51,537 nucleotides of DNA from Bacteroidota bacterium (GCA_020630215.1 JAHDBT010000003.1:1-51537); one strand, 5' to 3'. Positions 31,792 through 40,872 are shown, numbered from the stretch's first letter. Program-made: numbers and translations. The notes: generated by a model not told the origin, from the sequence alone.

Positions 31792-32712
31792 ATGTCAAAA
31801 ATAGAAATAGACCTAAAAGACGACTTCGAAACAATCAAAGACAGTAAAGGCTACTTACTGCCAAAATACAACGTAATCGACGGCAAAGGTATTGAAAAAA
31901 CAGGCGAAAAACTAAAGCTTGAATTTGTAAAAGGCAGTAGATTAGGCTGTGAAAATATCGAAAAGAACGACGGTATTTTACATGAAACTTTACTTTCTGT
32001 AATGATAGTAGACTTAAAAAACAAGAACAAATTAGTTCCTAGTGACGAAACGATTGCTGCTATTAATTATTTAGAAAGCGCATTGTTTCAATTATACAAA
32101 CGCCAAATTAACAGGGCAAAAGATGGCATCTTAGGAACTTATGCAAAAGTCAAGGCAGAAAAAACAGACTTTGATTATTTGCATGAAGTTAGGAGTACTA
32201 TATCTAAAATAGAACTTCCATTGTATATAAAAATACAGCCAAATCCTGCTAATTCGGAATTTGGGGAAAACACAAAAAATACATATTCTATTTTAGTTGC
32301 ATTCCAAAAGTCACTTAAAGGAAAATATTTAGAGAGTTGCTGGGTTCAAGCAAGCGAATTACATCAAGAGTTAAGAGATACACTTGCCTACACGAAAAAA
32401 ATACATCCCGAATTGTTTTTGGATAAAAAAGAAAACAAACCCAAAGAACCGAAAGAAAAAACAGAGGAGGATTACATAATGGAGCTCGATAAAATAATCA
32501 AAAAACATCCTCTTGGGTTTATTAAGTTAAGCAAAACAAAGGCAGGCGAGTCTGAAACGGACAGTTTTTTATACAAAATAACTTTTTCTGTTTATAGTCA
32601 TATTTACGGGAAATTAGATTATGGAAAAGACTCTATACAGGCAAGAGACTTAAAGGACGAACTAAAACAAATGCTTGATCGTGCAGGTGTATCAAAAACA
32701 AAACAGCAATAG
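31792..32712 (+). CDS. protein with Acb2/Tad1-hairpin-like region, 306 aa
   Basis: Residues 44-120 follow a pattern I associate with phage proteins annotated as Acb2/Tad1 hairpin: a EFVKGSRLGCENI entry, then LHETLLSVMIVDL (64-76), then AINYLESALFQLYKRQINRA (90-109) and GILGTY (112-117). Proteins with that signature include sponges that sequester cyclic nucleotide signals of CBASS or Thoeris defence. Residues 121-306 are a further helical and basic domain with KENKPKEPKEK as linker, not usual for small sponges. Its location among tail genes could also mean a structural role. Confidence 0.5.
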   Translation: MSKIEIDLKDDFETIKDSKGYLLPKYNVIDGKGIEKTGEKLKLEFVKGSRLGCENIEKNDGILHETLLSVMIVDLKNKNKLVPSDETIAAINYLESALFQLYKRQINRAKDGILGTYAKVKAEKTDFDYLHEVRSTISKIELPLYIKIQPNPANSEFGENTKNTYSILVAFQKSLKGKYLESCWVQASELHQELRDTLAYTKKIHPELFLDKKENKPKEPKEKTEEDYIMELDKIIKKHPLGFIKLSKTKAGESETDSFLYKITFSVYSHIYGKLDYGKDSIQARDLKDELKQMLDRAGVSKTKQQ

Positions 32713-32740
32713 GTGTTTTTTAAAATCAAACTAAAAAATA

Positions 32741-33130
32741 ATGTATAAACTTTCAATTTTACTAATTTTATTAATCATGCAGACGGTTCAACAATGCGAT
32801 ATTGTTGTTCCTGACTTGAAACATGTATCTTTAGCATCGTGCGAATTATCTGAAAACGACCGATACCGCATAAAAATAAAAGCAAGTGGCTACCATATAG
32901 CAGGAAAATTCACAACAAAAACTGGCGTTTACCATTATTCATACGAGAACATGGGGAGCGATTGGGCTAATGATACTTTGCACTTGTCTTTTCTTGCCTC
33001 AAAAGTGCCGTCTCTTTTTGATGGCTTTAACCATGTTGCCGTTTCATTTATCGACACGGCAAAAAACGATACGTCAAGGCACGAGCTTTACAAAGATGAA
33101 TTAACTAACTGTTTTAATATTAGACAATGA
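32741..33130 (+). CDS. small exported protein, 129 aa
   Basis: Residues 1-18 (MYKLSILLILLIMQTVQQ) are a hydrophobic signal peptide. A Cys at 19 could be a lipid attachment site, but VQQC is a poor lipobox. The mature part is beta-rich (YRIKIKASGYHIAGKFTTKT) with a Cys near each end (34, 125). The next gene overlaps by four bases (ATGA). Family unknown. Confidence 0.62.
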   Translation: MYKLSILLILLIMQTVQQCDIVVPDLKHVSLASCELSENDRYRIKIKASGYHIAGKFTTKTGVYHYSYENMGSDWANDTLHLSFLASKVPSLFDGFNHVAVSFIDTAKNDTSRHELYKDELTNCFNIRQ

Positions 33131-33339
33131 TACCAATTAACGAAAAAGAAAAAATACAAGAAGCCGTCGATAACTGGAACGATAGTGGAATGGAAATTGC
33201 GGAAACAAACAAGTCTGTAATTTACGAACGAAAAACAGTCTATTACACTCAATTAGTAGTATCAATTGATATTGCAGAAAATTGGGATAAGATGACCGAC
33301 GAGGAAAAAGAAGCAATTTTTCAAAAAAAAATAAACTAA
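33127..33339 (+). CDS. hypothetical small acidic protein, 70 aa
   Basis: Overlaps the upstream stop (ATGA). Helical and acidic (EKEKIQEAVDNWND, ending in MTDEEKEAIFQKKIN) with a central beta pair (RKTVYYTQLVVSIDI). Seven bases before the next tail gene. Not recognised. Confidence 0.62.
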   Translation: MIPINEKEKIQEAVDNWNDSGMEIAETNKSVIYERKTVYYTQLVVSIDIAENWDKMTDEEKEAIFQKKIN

Positions 33340-33345
33340 AAAAAC

Positions 33346-34452
33346 ATGGCTTCTATAGTCTTACAGCCTAATACACCTGAATTACAAGCGAGCGGCCGTC
33401 CGATATGCTTCAAGGTTCAAGGGTCAGCAACCACTGTTTCGCAAACTGCTGAACTTACGGTAATTACTGTAAACGGAAACAAGACCTTTGAACTTCCGAG
33501 AACTTATAGCGAGATGGGTTTGTTTACTTGGGATTTTTCGCAAGCAATAAAAGACTTTTTTTCTGAATACAATATGACATTTAATCCTTTGGGCGGTGTT
33601 AGTGTTCAGAATGATGATAGGTTTATTGTTTTTTCTGTAATGTTTACGGATTGGGAACTCGATGCAACCACAGGGAAAAAAGAACCAAACTTGCAAACTC
33701 AAAGCGTTTCTAGTTTGATTTATGTTGCTAATAGTTGCATCGAACATCCTTTAAACGGGTTTACTTCTGAGCAATTGGTCGGGGGCGAATTTCTTACAAA
33801 TAAGGAACGGGGCGAAATGTGTCCGAATAGTACAGAATGGCTAACAGCATTAAATCCAACTGGATCAACCTTTGTAATTATCGGTTTTCGTGATAGTACT
33901 GGAGCGGTAACTGGTGTACATATTGCGCCAATGGATTTAACAATCGGCAGTTATAATGTAGGCCCGACAAATCCTGACATAACAGTTCCACCTAATACTG
34001 CTTACTATATAGTAACTACAAGCAACGGACTACAAGAAATAAGGTATTCTTATAATAATAAATGCTGCTGCGATATAAAAATCCATTTTCTTAACTGCTA
34101 TATGGCAGCCGATACCGTTAATTTTTGCGACTTATTCAGAAGCCCAAAAGGTACATCAAAGCAGTTTCAAAAATGCTTGCCGAAAGTAATTAGTAATACT
34201 TTGCAAATTGGTACAGGTCGCTATAACATAGACTTCAAAAATATCTACAAGGCAGCAAAAGAAAATGTACAACAAAGGGAATTGCAATGGCTTGATGACC
34301 TACTAAGTACAAGGGCGGCTTACTGGGAAAAAGACGGATTGCAGTTACCTATTGTCGTACTTGATACGGCTTCAAACGAATATAATAAACGCCAAAGGCT
34401 AAGCTCTTTTGAAGTCAGCTTCCAACTGGCAAACACCAAACCAACATTTTAA
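33346..34452 (+). CDS. tail structural protein, 368 aa
   Basis: Beta-rich N-terminal two-thirds (TAELTVITVNGNKTFELPRT), a cysteine cluster (NNKCCCDIKIHFLNCY) and a C-terminal domain with FKNIYKAAKENVQQRELQWL. The last part resembles baseplate or distal-tail proteins of Bacteroidota siphoviruses. It precedes the large tail-tip gene, so a distal tail or major tail role is likely. Exact role not certain. Confidence 0.6.
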   Translation: MASIVLQPNTPELQASGRPICFKVQGSATTVSQTAELTVITVNGNKTFELPRTYSEMGLFTWDFSQAIKDFFSEYNMTFNPLGGVSVQNDDRFIVFSVMFTDWELDATTGKKEPNLQTQSVSSLIYVANSCIEHPLNGFTSEQLVGGEFLTNKERGEMCPNSTEWLTALNPTGSTFVIIGFRDSTGAVTGVHIAPMDLTIGSYNVGPTNPDITVPPNTAYYIVTTSNGLQEIRYSYNNKCCCDIKIHFLNCYMAADTVNFCDLFRSPKGTSKQFQKCLPKVISNTLQIGTGRYNIDFKNIYKAAKENVQQRELQWLDDLLSTRAAYWEKDGLQLPIVVLDTASNEYNKRQRLSSFEVSFQLANTKPTF

Positions 34453-34472
34453 AATAATTAAATCAATACAAA

Positions 34473-34850
34473 TTGAAACAAAGTAAAAGACAAAAACGAC
34501 TTTCTGAAAAGAAAAAATACACCATTCAGCCAAAATCAAGCCGTACAAAGTACAGGCTTGTTTTCGTGTTAGAGGACGGTCGCAAAGTGTACGTAACCGA
34601 TAACGGAAAACTGGCAAAGGTAACAAGTAAGCTTGCCGAAAAATTTAAAGGTCAAAAACTAGGGGCGTATACTTCTAATCTTTCGGCTTATTATAATAGT
34701 ATTGCAATAAAAAGCCTATCCAAAAAATATGCCAATACACTTGTAAAAGTAGTTTCTTTTAGTGCCGAACCAACGACTGCAAAAATTGACGAAACGGCTT
34801 TTGTACTTGGTGGTCATAATGTTGTGGATTTTATGGAGGGGTTAAAATAA
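34473..34850 (+). CDS. hypothetical basic protein, TTG start, 125 aa
   Basis: The best start is TTG at 34473; no ATG fits. A highly basic N-terminus (KQSKRQKRLSEKKKY) leads into a small alpha/beta domain (KYRLVFVLEDGRKVYVTDNG). It lies between two tail genes. Not recognised. Confidence 0.6.
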   Translation: MKQSKRQKRLSEKKKYTIQPKSSRTKYRLVFVLEDGRKVYVTDNGKLAKVTSKLAEKFKGQKLGAYTSNLSAYYNSIAIKSLSKKYANTLVKVVSFSAEPTTAKIDETAFVLGGHNVVDFMEGLK

Positions 34851-34859
34851 AAAGTCAAA

Positions 34860-37784
34860 ATGATTAAAATACTAATAGACGGCAAACAGTTCGTTTTTTC
34901 AAACGACATTCTCGACCAAATTTCGTTAGTTTCGGAAATTGACAATAAAGGTATCTTGCATAGCGGAAGTAAAAGGGCAATGTCTTTTAATCTGCCTGCT
35001 GTTGGTCAAAACGTAGAGGGTTTAAATTGTGAACTTTCAGAAACAATTGTCGAGGTCGGAGGCAATGAGATATTTGTCGGAATTGGCAAGCTTGATACAA
35101 TAGCAAGCACAAGCAAGATGCAGCCAATGCTGTCTTTTCAAGCTTGGGCGGCCGCTAAATGGTCACAAGCATTAAACAGCCCTATTTGTGACTATATGCC
35201 CGAACCGTTTGTGTGGAGCAAAGCAAATATTGATAACACCATGCTTCAAACAGCAAGCGTAAATCCTTATGATGCTGGTTTTGATGTTGTGTACTATCCT
35301 GTTGTATACGGTGGTCAAAGTTACGGGCGTTGGAATTATGCCGATATGTTGCCGCATTTACCGATATTGCAAATTTTGGAAAAGTTCTTTTGTGCTTGCG
35401 GTATTACTATCAAGTCCGAGTTTCTTTTTTCTGACTACTTTAAAAGACTTACAATCCCTTTTGTTTGGGGGCGTTTTGGGAACAATAACGAGTATTACAA
35501 GAACAATGTAAACGCATACATAGGACAGCAGGGTATTTATGGGATTTACTCGTTAGACCCTGCTATACAGCATATTTTCCCTATGAATTTTAACAATCAA
35601 AGCGGTATTTATTACGACAATGGCGGTAATTTTAACACGCTTAATTATACATACACTTTTCCCGAAAATGGTGTTTATTGTATAGCGGTCGATATGCAAA
35701 CTAACTTCGTAATGACTTACAATACAGTACGTTTTTATGCCGTAATTGATGGAGTAGAAATTACGCAAGGTGCATTTTTTACCAATGATAGTTTAAATAC
35801 TTCAATAAGTTTACGGTTTGATAATATGACTTTTTTAGCGGGGCAAACTATAACTTTCAATATTGCTATAGAAAGCTACCATTATTTATACGGCTACGAC
35901 CCTAGCCAAGAATCCATACTTTTCGGCTTTGAGTTTTACGATGCTTCTTTATTAATCGAAAAAAAGCCACGTTACGAAATAGGCGACACGATCAACTTCA
36001 AAAGATTTATTTCGGATGAAATACCAATTTCTAAGCTTTGGGGTGCTATCAAGAAACGGTATAACTTACATACGGAATACAACGAAGCAAAAGGTATTGT
36101 TTGTATTGAGCCAAAATTTAATTGGCAAGAAAATACAGGCGAAATTGGCGACGGTTTTATATCTGAAAATATGGGTACGATTAATCTTGATGAAAAAATT
36201 GATTATTCAGTACAATATACAAAAAAGGTTTTCGATAGCATTAAGCAAATCCAATGCTTTCGGCATCAGTCCGATAGCAAAGATGCTTACCTTACTAATA
36301 TTGAAAATACTTATGTACAAACACCGCACAAAGTCCGTTATAATTTTTCAGAGCGTTACGGACAGGGTGAAGACACTACAAAGGACGATTTTGCACCAAC
36401 GGTTCACACGATAATAGGAGGGGCGCAATATCCTGTTATGATTAGAGAGGCTAACGAGGAGATAGGTACCGGAACTATCACAAAGGAACTTGATTTTTCA
36501 GCATGGAAAATATTGTATTATGCAGGTGAAGCTTCGGGAAATTGGGGTTTTAATGCTACAGTACTAACTACATACCCGAAGGCTTTTTTTGTAGATTACT
36601 TGGACGAAAACGGCACAAGCCCCAATCTTGGTTATGCCAATTTGGAAATAAACGGCAACGATGTAAAGGGGCTTTTTGATATTTACCATCATAGGTCTTT
36701 GTTTTCGATGCGTGGCAAATATTGGGAAAATATAAATTTACTCTTATCAAATACGGATTTTGCAACATTCACGCATAGGCAACCGTTCGCAATTGAAGGA
36801 ATGAGATATTTTGTAAGTGCCATTAAAAACTTCCGTCCTACTTCCGAGTGTTCCACAAAAATACGTGCTTATAAAATAGATTACCCAACAATCCAAGACT
36901 GCGACAATGTTAATAATAGCAGCACACCAACACTAGTAACCTTACCCGTCGATGACTGCGAATGTGATTTGCGTTTTTCTTGTGAAACAAAAACTGTACT
37001 AGGTGTACCGCTTGTGTGTATTACGGCAAGGGTTTTTAATTGCACAGGGAGAAAAGGTCCGGATATTTATGAGTGGGATGGAACGGAATATATACTAAGT
37101 ACTTACACTGTAGAAACCCAGGGTTATACGAGATGTACGCAGTTACCGCTTGATTTGTGCGAACTGGTAGAAGCTGACAGGCAAACAGTAAACATAACCC
37201 AAAGCGGCTTCGATAATGCCACTTTTGATGGTACAACTTTTGTTTTTTCTGTTGATGCAGTAACTTTAAGCAACCCAAGCGAATACGAGGCAGTAAAATT
37301 GAATATTCAAAATTGTGTAAACTCTAGCGAGCAACTACTTCGCCTATCATTATTTATTCAGTCAGGGGGTTTCTTGATGCGATTCAATGGTGTTTTTTAC
37401 GTACCAAACATAACAAACTTAATGTTTGACGACATAAATCAAACTATTAGTTTTGATTATGATACAACATTTGTTTTTTCGGGCGTTTGCGAGGACGTAA
37501 TAAATACCCAACTAAATGATGGTCATACCGCACTTTCTGACTTGCAAGCATTAGGTGCGACGGGATCAGGTAGTTATAATCGTGTATTGACTAGGTGCTA
37601 TTCATACGAACAACCAACAATACAACCCATTAAATTTAGGCTTCAATATTGTGAAAGCTTGGAAGAAAACACAATAAAACAATCCGATTACAGCATAAGT
37701 TTTGAAGACTTGTCAGACCCGTGCAGTAGCTACATCGTTACTAAAGTAAACTCAATTGTAAGCGTAGAAACCGAAATTGAATAA
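34860..37784 (+). CDS. large tail-tip/baseplate protein, 974 aa
   Basis: One of the two largest genes. N-terminal residues 1-110 (LIDGKQFVFSNDILDQISLV) resemble the hub-like start of baseplate proteins. Residues 150-400 hold beta-rich modules, and residues 690-760 a Cys-rich stretch (DDCECDLRFSC, FNCTGRKG). The size and position before a lipoprotein gene and upstream of the tape measure module suggest a tail-tip hub or receptor-binding protein. No single family is confirmed. Confidence 0.65.
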   Translation: MIKILIDGKQFVFSNDILDQISLVSEIDNKGILHSGSKRAMSFNLPAVGQNVEGLNCELSETIVEVGGNEIFVGIGKLDTIASTSKMQPMLSFQAWAAAKWSQALNSPICDYMPEPFVWSKANIDNTMLQTASVNPYDAGFDVVYYPVVYGGQSYGRWNYADMLPHLPILQILEKFFCACGITIKSEFLFSDYFKRLTIPFVWGRFGNNNEYYKNNVNAYIGQQGIYGIYSLDPAIQHIFPMNFNNQSGIYYDNGGNFNTLNYTYTFPENGVYCIAVDMQTNFVMTYNTVRFYAVIDGVEITQGAFFTNDSLNTSISLRFDNMTFLAGQTITFNIAIESYHYLYGYDPSQESILFGFEFYDASLLIEKKPRYEIGDTINFKRFISDEIPISKLWGAIKKRYNLHTEYNEAKGIVCIEPKFNWQENTGEIGDGFISENMGTINLDEKIDYSVQYTKKVFDSIKQIQCFRHQSDSKDAYLTNIENTYVQTPHKVRYNFSERYGQGEDTTKDDFAPTVHTIIGGAQYPVMIREANEEIGTGTITKELDFSAWKILYYAGEASGNWGFNATVLTTYPKAFFVDYLDENGTSPNLGYANLEINGNDVKGLFDIYHHRSLFSMRGKYWENINLLLSNTDFATFTHRQPFAIEGMRYFVSAIKNFRPTSECSTKIRAYKIDYPTIQDCDNVNNSSTPTLVTLPVDDCECDLRFSCETKTVLGVPLVCITARVFNCTGRKGPDIYEWDGTEYILSTYTVETQGYTRCTQLPLDLCELVEADRQTVNITQSGFDNATFDGTTFVFSVDAVTLSNPSEYEAVKLNIQNCVNSSEQLLRLSLFIQSGGFLMRFNGVFYVPNITNLMFDDINQTISFDYDTTFVFSGVCEDVINTQLNDGHTALSDLQALGATGSGSYNRVLTRCYSYEQPTIQPIKFRLQYCESLEENTIKQSDYSISFEDLSDPCSSYIVTKVNSIVSVETEIE

Positions 37785-37800
37785 TTTAAAAAATACCAAC

Positions 37801-38115
37801 ATGAAAAACCTTTTATTTTTTTTAGTCTTATTGTCCTGTCTGTTTTTTTCTTGCGATAAAGAGAACGTACCCGAACACATCGGGCTATGGTGTGCAGGGA
37901 ATTACTGTATTGAGTTTAGCGAATATGAAATGGATAGTTATACTTTTGAGAATGGCGAAATTGTAGGCGAAACATTATCAGTTTATTATAAGCTAATCGG
38001 AACGGTACTTTATGCCTCCACAACTTTAAATGGTCAATATTTTTATTTTTCGGAATTGGAAATTGACAAGGATAAAATGCTGCTTTATGGATTAGAATTT
38101 GAACGGCAACAATAA
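37801..38115 (+). CDS. lipoprotein (superinfection-exclusion candidate), 104 aa
   Basis: I start at ATG 37801; an in-frame ATG at 37777 would overlap the tail gene. Residues 1-18 are a signal peptide ending in a lipobox (LFFSC, Cys19), then DKEN. The mature part is a small beta-rich domain (GLWCAGNYCIEFSEYE) of about 85 residues. It directly follows the tail-tip gene and precedes a terminator. Phages such as T5 place a receptor-blocking lipoprotein next to the receptor-binding gene, so the same role is plausible here. Confidence 0.72.
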   Translation: MKNLLFFLVLLSCLFFSCDKENVPEHIGLWCAGNYCIEFSEYEMDSYTFENGEIVGETLSVYYKLIGTVLYASTTLNGQYFYFSELEIDKDKMLLYGLEFERQQ

Positions 38116-38118
38116 AAA

Positions 38119-38152
38119 AAGCCCCTGTTAGGTATTATCCTAACAGGGGCTT
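38119..38152. terminator. bidirectional rho-independent terminator
   Basis: Perfect 14-bp stem (AAGCCCCTGTTAGG at 38119-38132, CCTAACAGGGGCTT at 38139-38152, loop TATTAT). On the minus strand it is followed by a run of T. It separates the plus-strand tail operon from the minus-strand lysis operon that ends at 38185. Confidence 0.9.
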
Positions 38153-38184
38153 GTACTTTCTACTAAGAAAACTCACTATATTTT

Positions 38185-39261
38185 TTATCTGTAAGCACTT
38201 TCGACAACTGTTGCATCGACAAGCGCATTTCTTATGAAATTATTAATGTCGGTTAATTCCTTTTTTGTTAGCCCTAATTGATGCGCTCGGATAGCATTCT
38301 TTATTGTTTTCTCGCTGCTATTGTGCATATAAAAACCGTCAAAAGGTAGATTTATTAATGTTGGTGCTTTTATTTTATCAGCTTTAAAATCGCTTTTGGC
38401 TATTTTTTCAGAATAGTGATTGTTGCCAAGTGCAGGGCTATTATGGCACGAGATACATTTACCTAAGAAAACACGCAACCCCCTAAGTTCCGACATATTG
38501 AGCGTATTTTTACCCATCAAAAACTGATTAAAAGGAGTAAAAGGCGTGCGGTCAATTTGTTCTTTTACCACTATCGCTTGTACAATCCTGTCTTTATTTA
38601 CCAACGTATCGCCAAAAGCAAGTTTGAAATATTGCTTCAATATCGGTTCTTTTTTGCATCGTTCAAAATCAAGGTTATGCACCTTACTTCCTTTTGCTGC
38701 TTGCAGTTCGATACCGTTGTAACCTTTATTGCAAAGCCCTGCTATGTCCGAGTGTTTCTCTAAAAATAAAGGACTTTCACAATTTAGCGAGCCATCCCAA
38801 AGCACACCGTTTTTACTGTAAATACTGTTTACGTGCGTTGGTGTTGCTACTTTTTGGCTGTCTACAAGTTCTGTAAATTTTTGCCTCCACTCACCAACAC
38901 CTGTTGCGCCTTTTCCGTAACCAAACCGAATGCCTGCAAACCCTGCTTTTGCCCTATTATGGCAACTTGCGCAACTCGTAAAGCCTTGCCCAATTGTGAC
39001 TAAAGGATTGTTAAAAATAAAGTCGCCTGCATAATAAGCCCATAAAGTATCAATTTCCATTCTTACCGTAAGGTCTAAGTCTTGATAATTTTCGGCAATT
39101 ATCAAATTGTATGGTTCGGCAGACTTTCGTAAACTATCGGCAAGTACTCGGTGTGCTTTGGTGTACCTGTATTCTTTATTTTGGGGAAAAGAATAAAACG
39201 ACATCAAGGTAATGATGCCGAAAATTAATGCAAAAGAAAGTATTATTTTGTTGTTTTTCAT
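38185..39261 (-). CDS. di-haem cytochrome c peroxidase-family protein
   Basis: Two c-type haem motifs: CASCH (97-101) and CISCH (269-273). An N-terminal hydrophobic segment (residues 5-24) acts as signal peptide or anchor. Family landmarks include ATPTHVNSIYSKNGVLWDGS (139-158) and APTLINLPFDGFYMHNSS (299-316), where Met312 could be a distal haem ligand. At 358 residues it has the normal family length and no breaks. CcpA/MauG-type enzymes reduce peroxide or oxidise protein side chains in the periplasm. It overlaps the amidase gene by four bases (ATGA), so it belongs to the lysis operon. It depends on host cytochrome c maturation. Confidence 0.9.
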   Translation of the reverse strand: MKNNKIILSFALIFGIITLMSFYSFPQNKEYRYTKAHRVLADSLRKSAEPYNLIIAENYQDLDLTVRMEIDTLWAYYAGDFIFNNPLVTIGQGFTSCASCHNRAKAGFAGIRFGYGKGATGVGEWRQKFTELVDSQKVATPTHVNSIYSKNGVLWDGSLNCESPLFLEKHSDIAGLCNKGYNGIELQAAKGSKVHNLDFERCKKEPILKQYFKLAFGDTLVNKDRIVQAIVVKEQIDRTPFTPFNQFLMGKNTLNMSELRGLRVFLGKCISCHNSPALGNNHYSEKIAKSDFKADKIKAPTLINLPFDGFYMHNSSEKTIKNAIRAHQLGLTKKELTDINNFIRNALVDATVVESAYR

Positions 39262-39989
39262 AATGTAGAGTTTAAGTATTGTAATCCAAAATAAGACACC
39301 GCACCCTGTATAAGTGCTTTCATTGCTGACTTTTGGCGTTCTTGATTTAGTATTATTTCTAATTCGCTAGGGTTGTCGTAATGATGAAACTCTAGCATCT
39401 TTGCAGGCATTTTGGTTTCTCTAAGTACCCCTAGATTATATTCAAAATCCATGTCACCGTCGCCAAAATCCCTATTAACTTTAAATCCATTTTTTATAAA
39501 AAACGGTTCAGTAATAGTTGCCAATTCGTCGCTTTTTGTTTGCCCAAAATAAGTTATTAACTTGATGCCCGTACCTGTATGTGTTGTTGTAGCATCGTGA
39601 TGTATTGATAAATATATACAATTACATTCATCATAACCCCCCATTTTGTAAGCTGCATTTGCTTTCCTTACTCTATCCGAAATACTATTGTCTTGGTAAA
39701 TGTCACTTACTACCAAGTAAGGGAGATTGTTTGCTACACATTCGATAATAGCAAGTCTTAAAAGGTTTCTATTTAGCATACCCTCATATAATACTTTTCC
39801 GTCCGCATGTTCAAACTCTCGGCTAGGCGTTTGATTAATTCCTGTATTTGGGTCTACTCCACCATGACCAGCATCTAGTATAACTAACACGTTAGGTACT
39901 TCGTTTTCTACGAGCTTGGTTAAGCGGTCTATCTTTTTACTTAGCACTCTTATTGGAGACATGCTAAAGGTATCTTTTGTTTTACTCAA
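39258..39989 (-). CDS. N-acetylmuramoyl-L-alanine amidase (Amidase_3), endolysin
   Basis: Zinc-binding and catalytic residues are in order: DAGHGG (His42), YEG (Glu69), SIHHDA (His130 or 131) and LEFHHYDN (Glu200). DQDxSIxDRVRKAN follows the Amidase_3 pattern. At 243 residues it is essentially one catalytic domain with a short basic N-terminal helix (KKIDRLTKLVEN) and no cell-wall-binding repeats. It hydrolyses the bond between muramic acid and the stem peptide. No signal peptide, so release would need the holin-like protein. Confidence 0.9.
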   Translation of the reverse strand: MSKTKDTFSMSPIRVLSKKIDRLTKLVENEVPNVLVILDAGHGGVDPNTGINQTPSREFEHADGKVLYEGMLNRNLLRLAIIECVANNLPYLVVSDIYQDNSISDRVRKANAAYKMGGYDECNCIYLSIHHDATTTHTGTGIKLITYFGQTKSDELATITEPFFIKNGFKVNRDFGDGDMDFEYNLGVLRETKMPAKMLEFHHYDNPSELEIILNQERQKSAMKALIQGAVSYFGLQYLNSTL

Positions 39990-40203
39990 AATTAGTTTTT
40001 ATTTTATTAGTTCCCTTGTTTTTGCCTCCATAGGTACGGCAAGTTTTTAAGGTTAAATTATAATCACGATGGTAACGAAAACCGCTTTTTTCGGCAATGG
40101 CTACATTTGCGGTTGTCCTAGTTATTAGGTGCGTTGTAGTTTTTCCGTAATTGGTATTAATTACAATATCACCTGTATTTATTTTCTTTAGTTTTTTTCT
40201 CAT
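39982..40203 (-). CDS. hypothetical small basic protein, 73 aa
   Basis: Start shares bases with the upstream stop (TAATG); its end overlaps the amidase by eight bases. A small basic beta-rich protein (TGDIVINTNYGKTTTHLITR) that may be an SH3-like barrel. Its place before the amidase suggests a role in lysis or DNA binding. Not recognised. Confidence 0.62.
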   Translation of the reverse strand: MRKKLKKINTGDIVINTNYGKTTTHLITRTTANVAIAEKSGFRYHRDYNLTLKTCRTYGGKNKGTNKIKTNFE

Positions 40204-40751
40204 TACATGCCAATGTTTAGGGCAATATTTCGCCTGTTTATGAAAAATCCTAACATTTCAGACCATACGCTTATTTTTGCCTCCGCTACTTCTTTTTTTA
40301 TTTTGCCTCTTTTCACCCATACTGGGTAATATTTGTTTCTTGCATCAAGTTCAGTTTTCAGAACTTCGCAATATGCGTTTAATCGGTCGCCTGTAATTGG
40401 GTAATGATTAAATCGGTTAATATCCTTTAGGGCAACACCTATTGAAATAAGCGTGTTTATTTTATCGACTTTTGGCTTTTTTAAGTTTCGTTCAAAACCT
40501 ATTTCATCCTTTAAAGCCCTAGTATATAGACCGTGTTCCAACTTCGACGGCTTCAAGCTGTATTCCCTGTTAAGGAACTTTTCGGCATTCTTTTTTTCTT
40601 TAAAGCTTTCGATTAAGACAAGCTCCTTGTTTGCTTCGCTATCAATAGCGACAAACTTACTTTTGTCTTGACTTGGGAAAATTACTCTTTGTGGGGGCGT
40701 TTTTTCAGAAAAGGCTATTTTGGTAGCTTCTTTTGATGTGATTTCTTGCAT
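40203..40751 (-). CDS. hypothetical protein, 182 aa
   Basis: ATG at 40751, first gene of the lysis operon, divergent from the tape measure gene. Contains an alpha/beta N-terminal region (KSKFVAIDSEANKELVLIES) and a helical basic C-terminal region (KRGKIKKEVAEAKISVWSEM). No family recognised. Confidence 0.65.
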   Translation of the reverse strand: MQEITSKEATKIAFSEKTPPQRVIFPSQDKSKFVAIDSEANKELVLIESFKEKKNAEKFLNREYSLKPSKLEHGLYTRALKDEIGFERNLKKPKVDKINTLISIGVALKDINRFNHYPITGDRLNAYCEVLKTELDARNKYYPVWVKRGKIKKEVAEAKISVWSEMLGFFINRRNIALNIGM

Positions 40752-40819
40752 TGTAATTGTATTTTGTTTGATTTAATTTATACGTGAATTTAATACAAAA
40801 AAGGCAAAAAGTCAAATAA

Positions 40820-40851
40820 TTTGCTTATGTAAGTTGAAAAGTTTATATTTA
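40820..40851 (+). promoter_or_regulatory. promoter of tape measure operon
   Basis: TTTG (40820-40823), 20 bp, then TATATTTA (40844-40851), one base from the -7 consensus. It lies 21 bases before the ATG at 40873. An AAAAGTTTA sequence (40837-40845) overlaps the -7 box and could be an operator half-site. Confidence 0.65.
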
Positions 40852-40872
40852 CGTAAACGCACCAATATAAAA

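Noticed and set aside
37777-37800. Upstream start for the lipoprotein
   Set aside because: It would put extra charged residues ahead of a normal signal peptide and overlap the tail gene; ATG 37801 is better.
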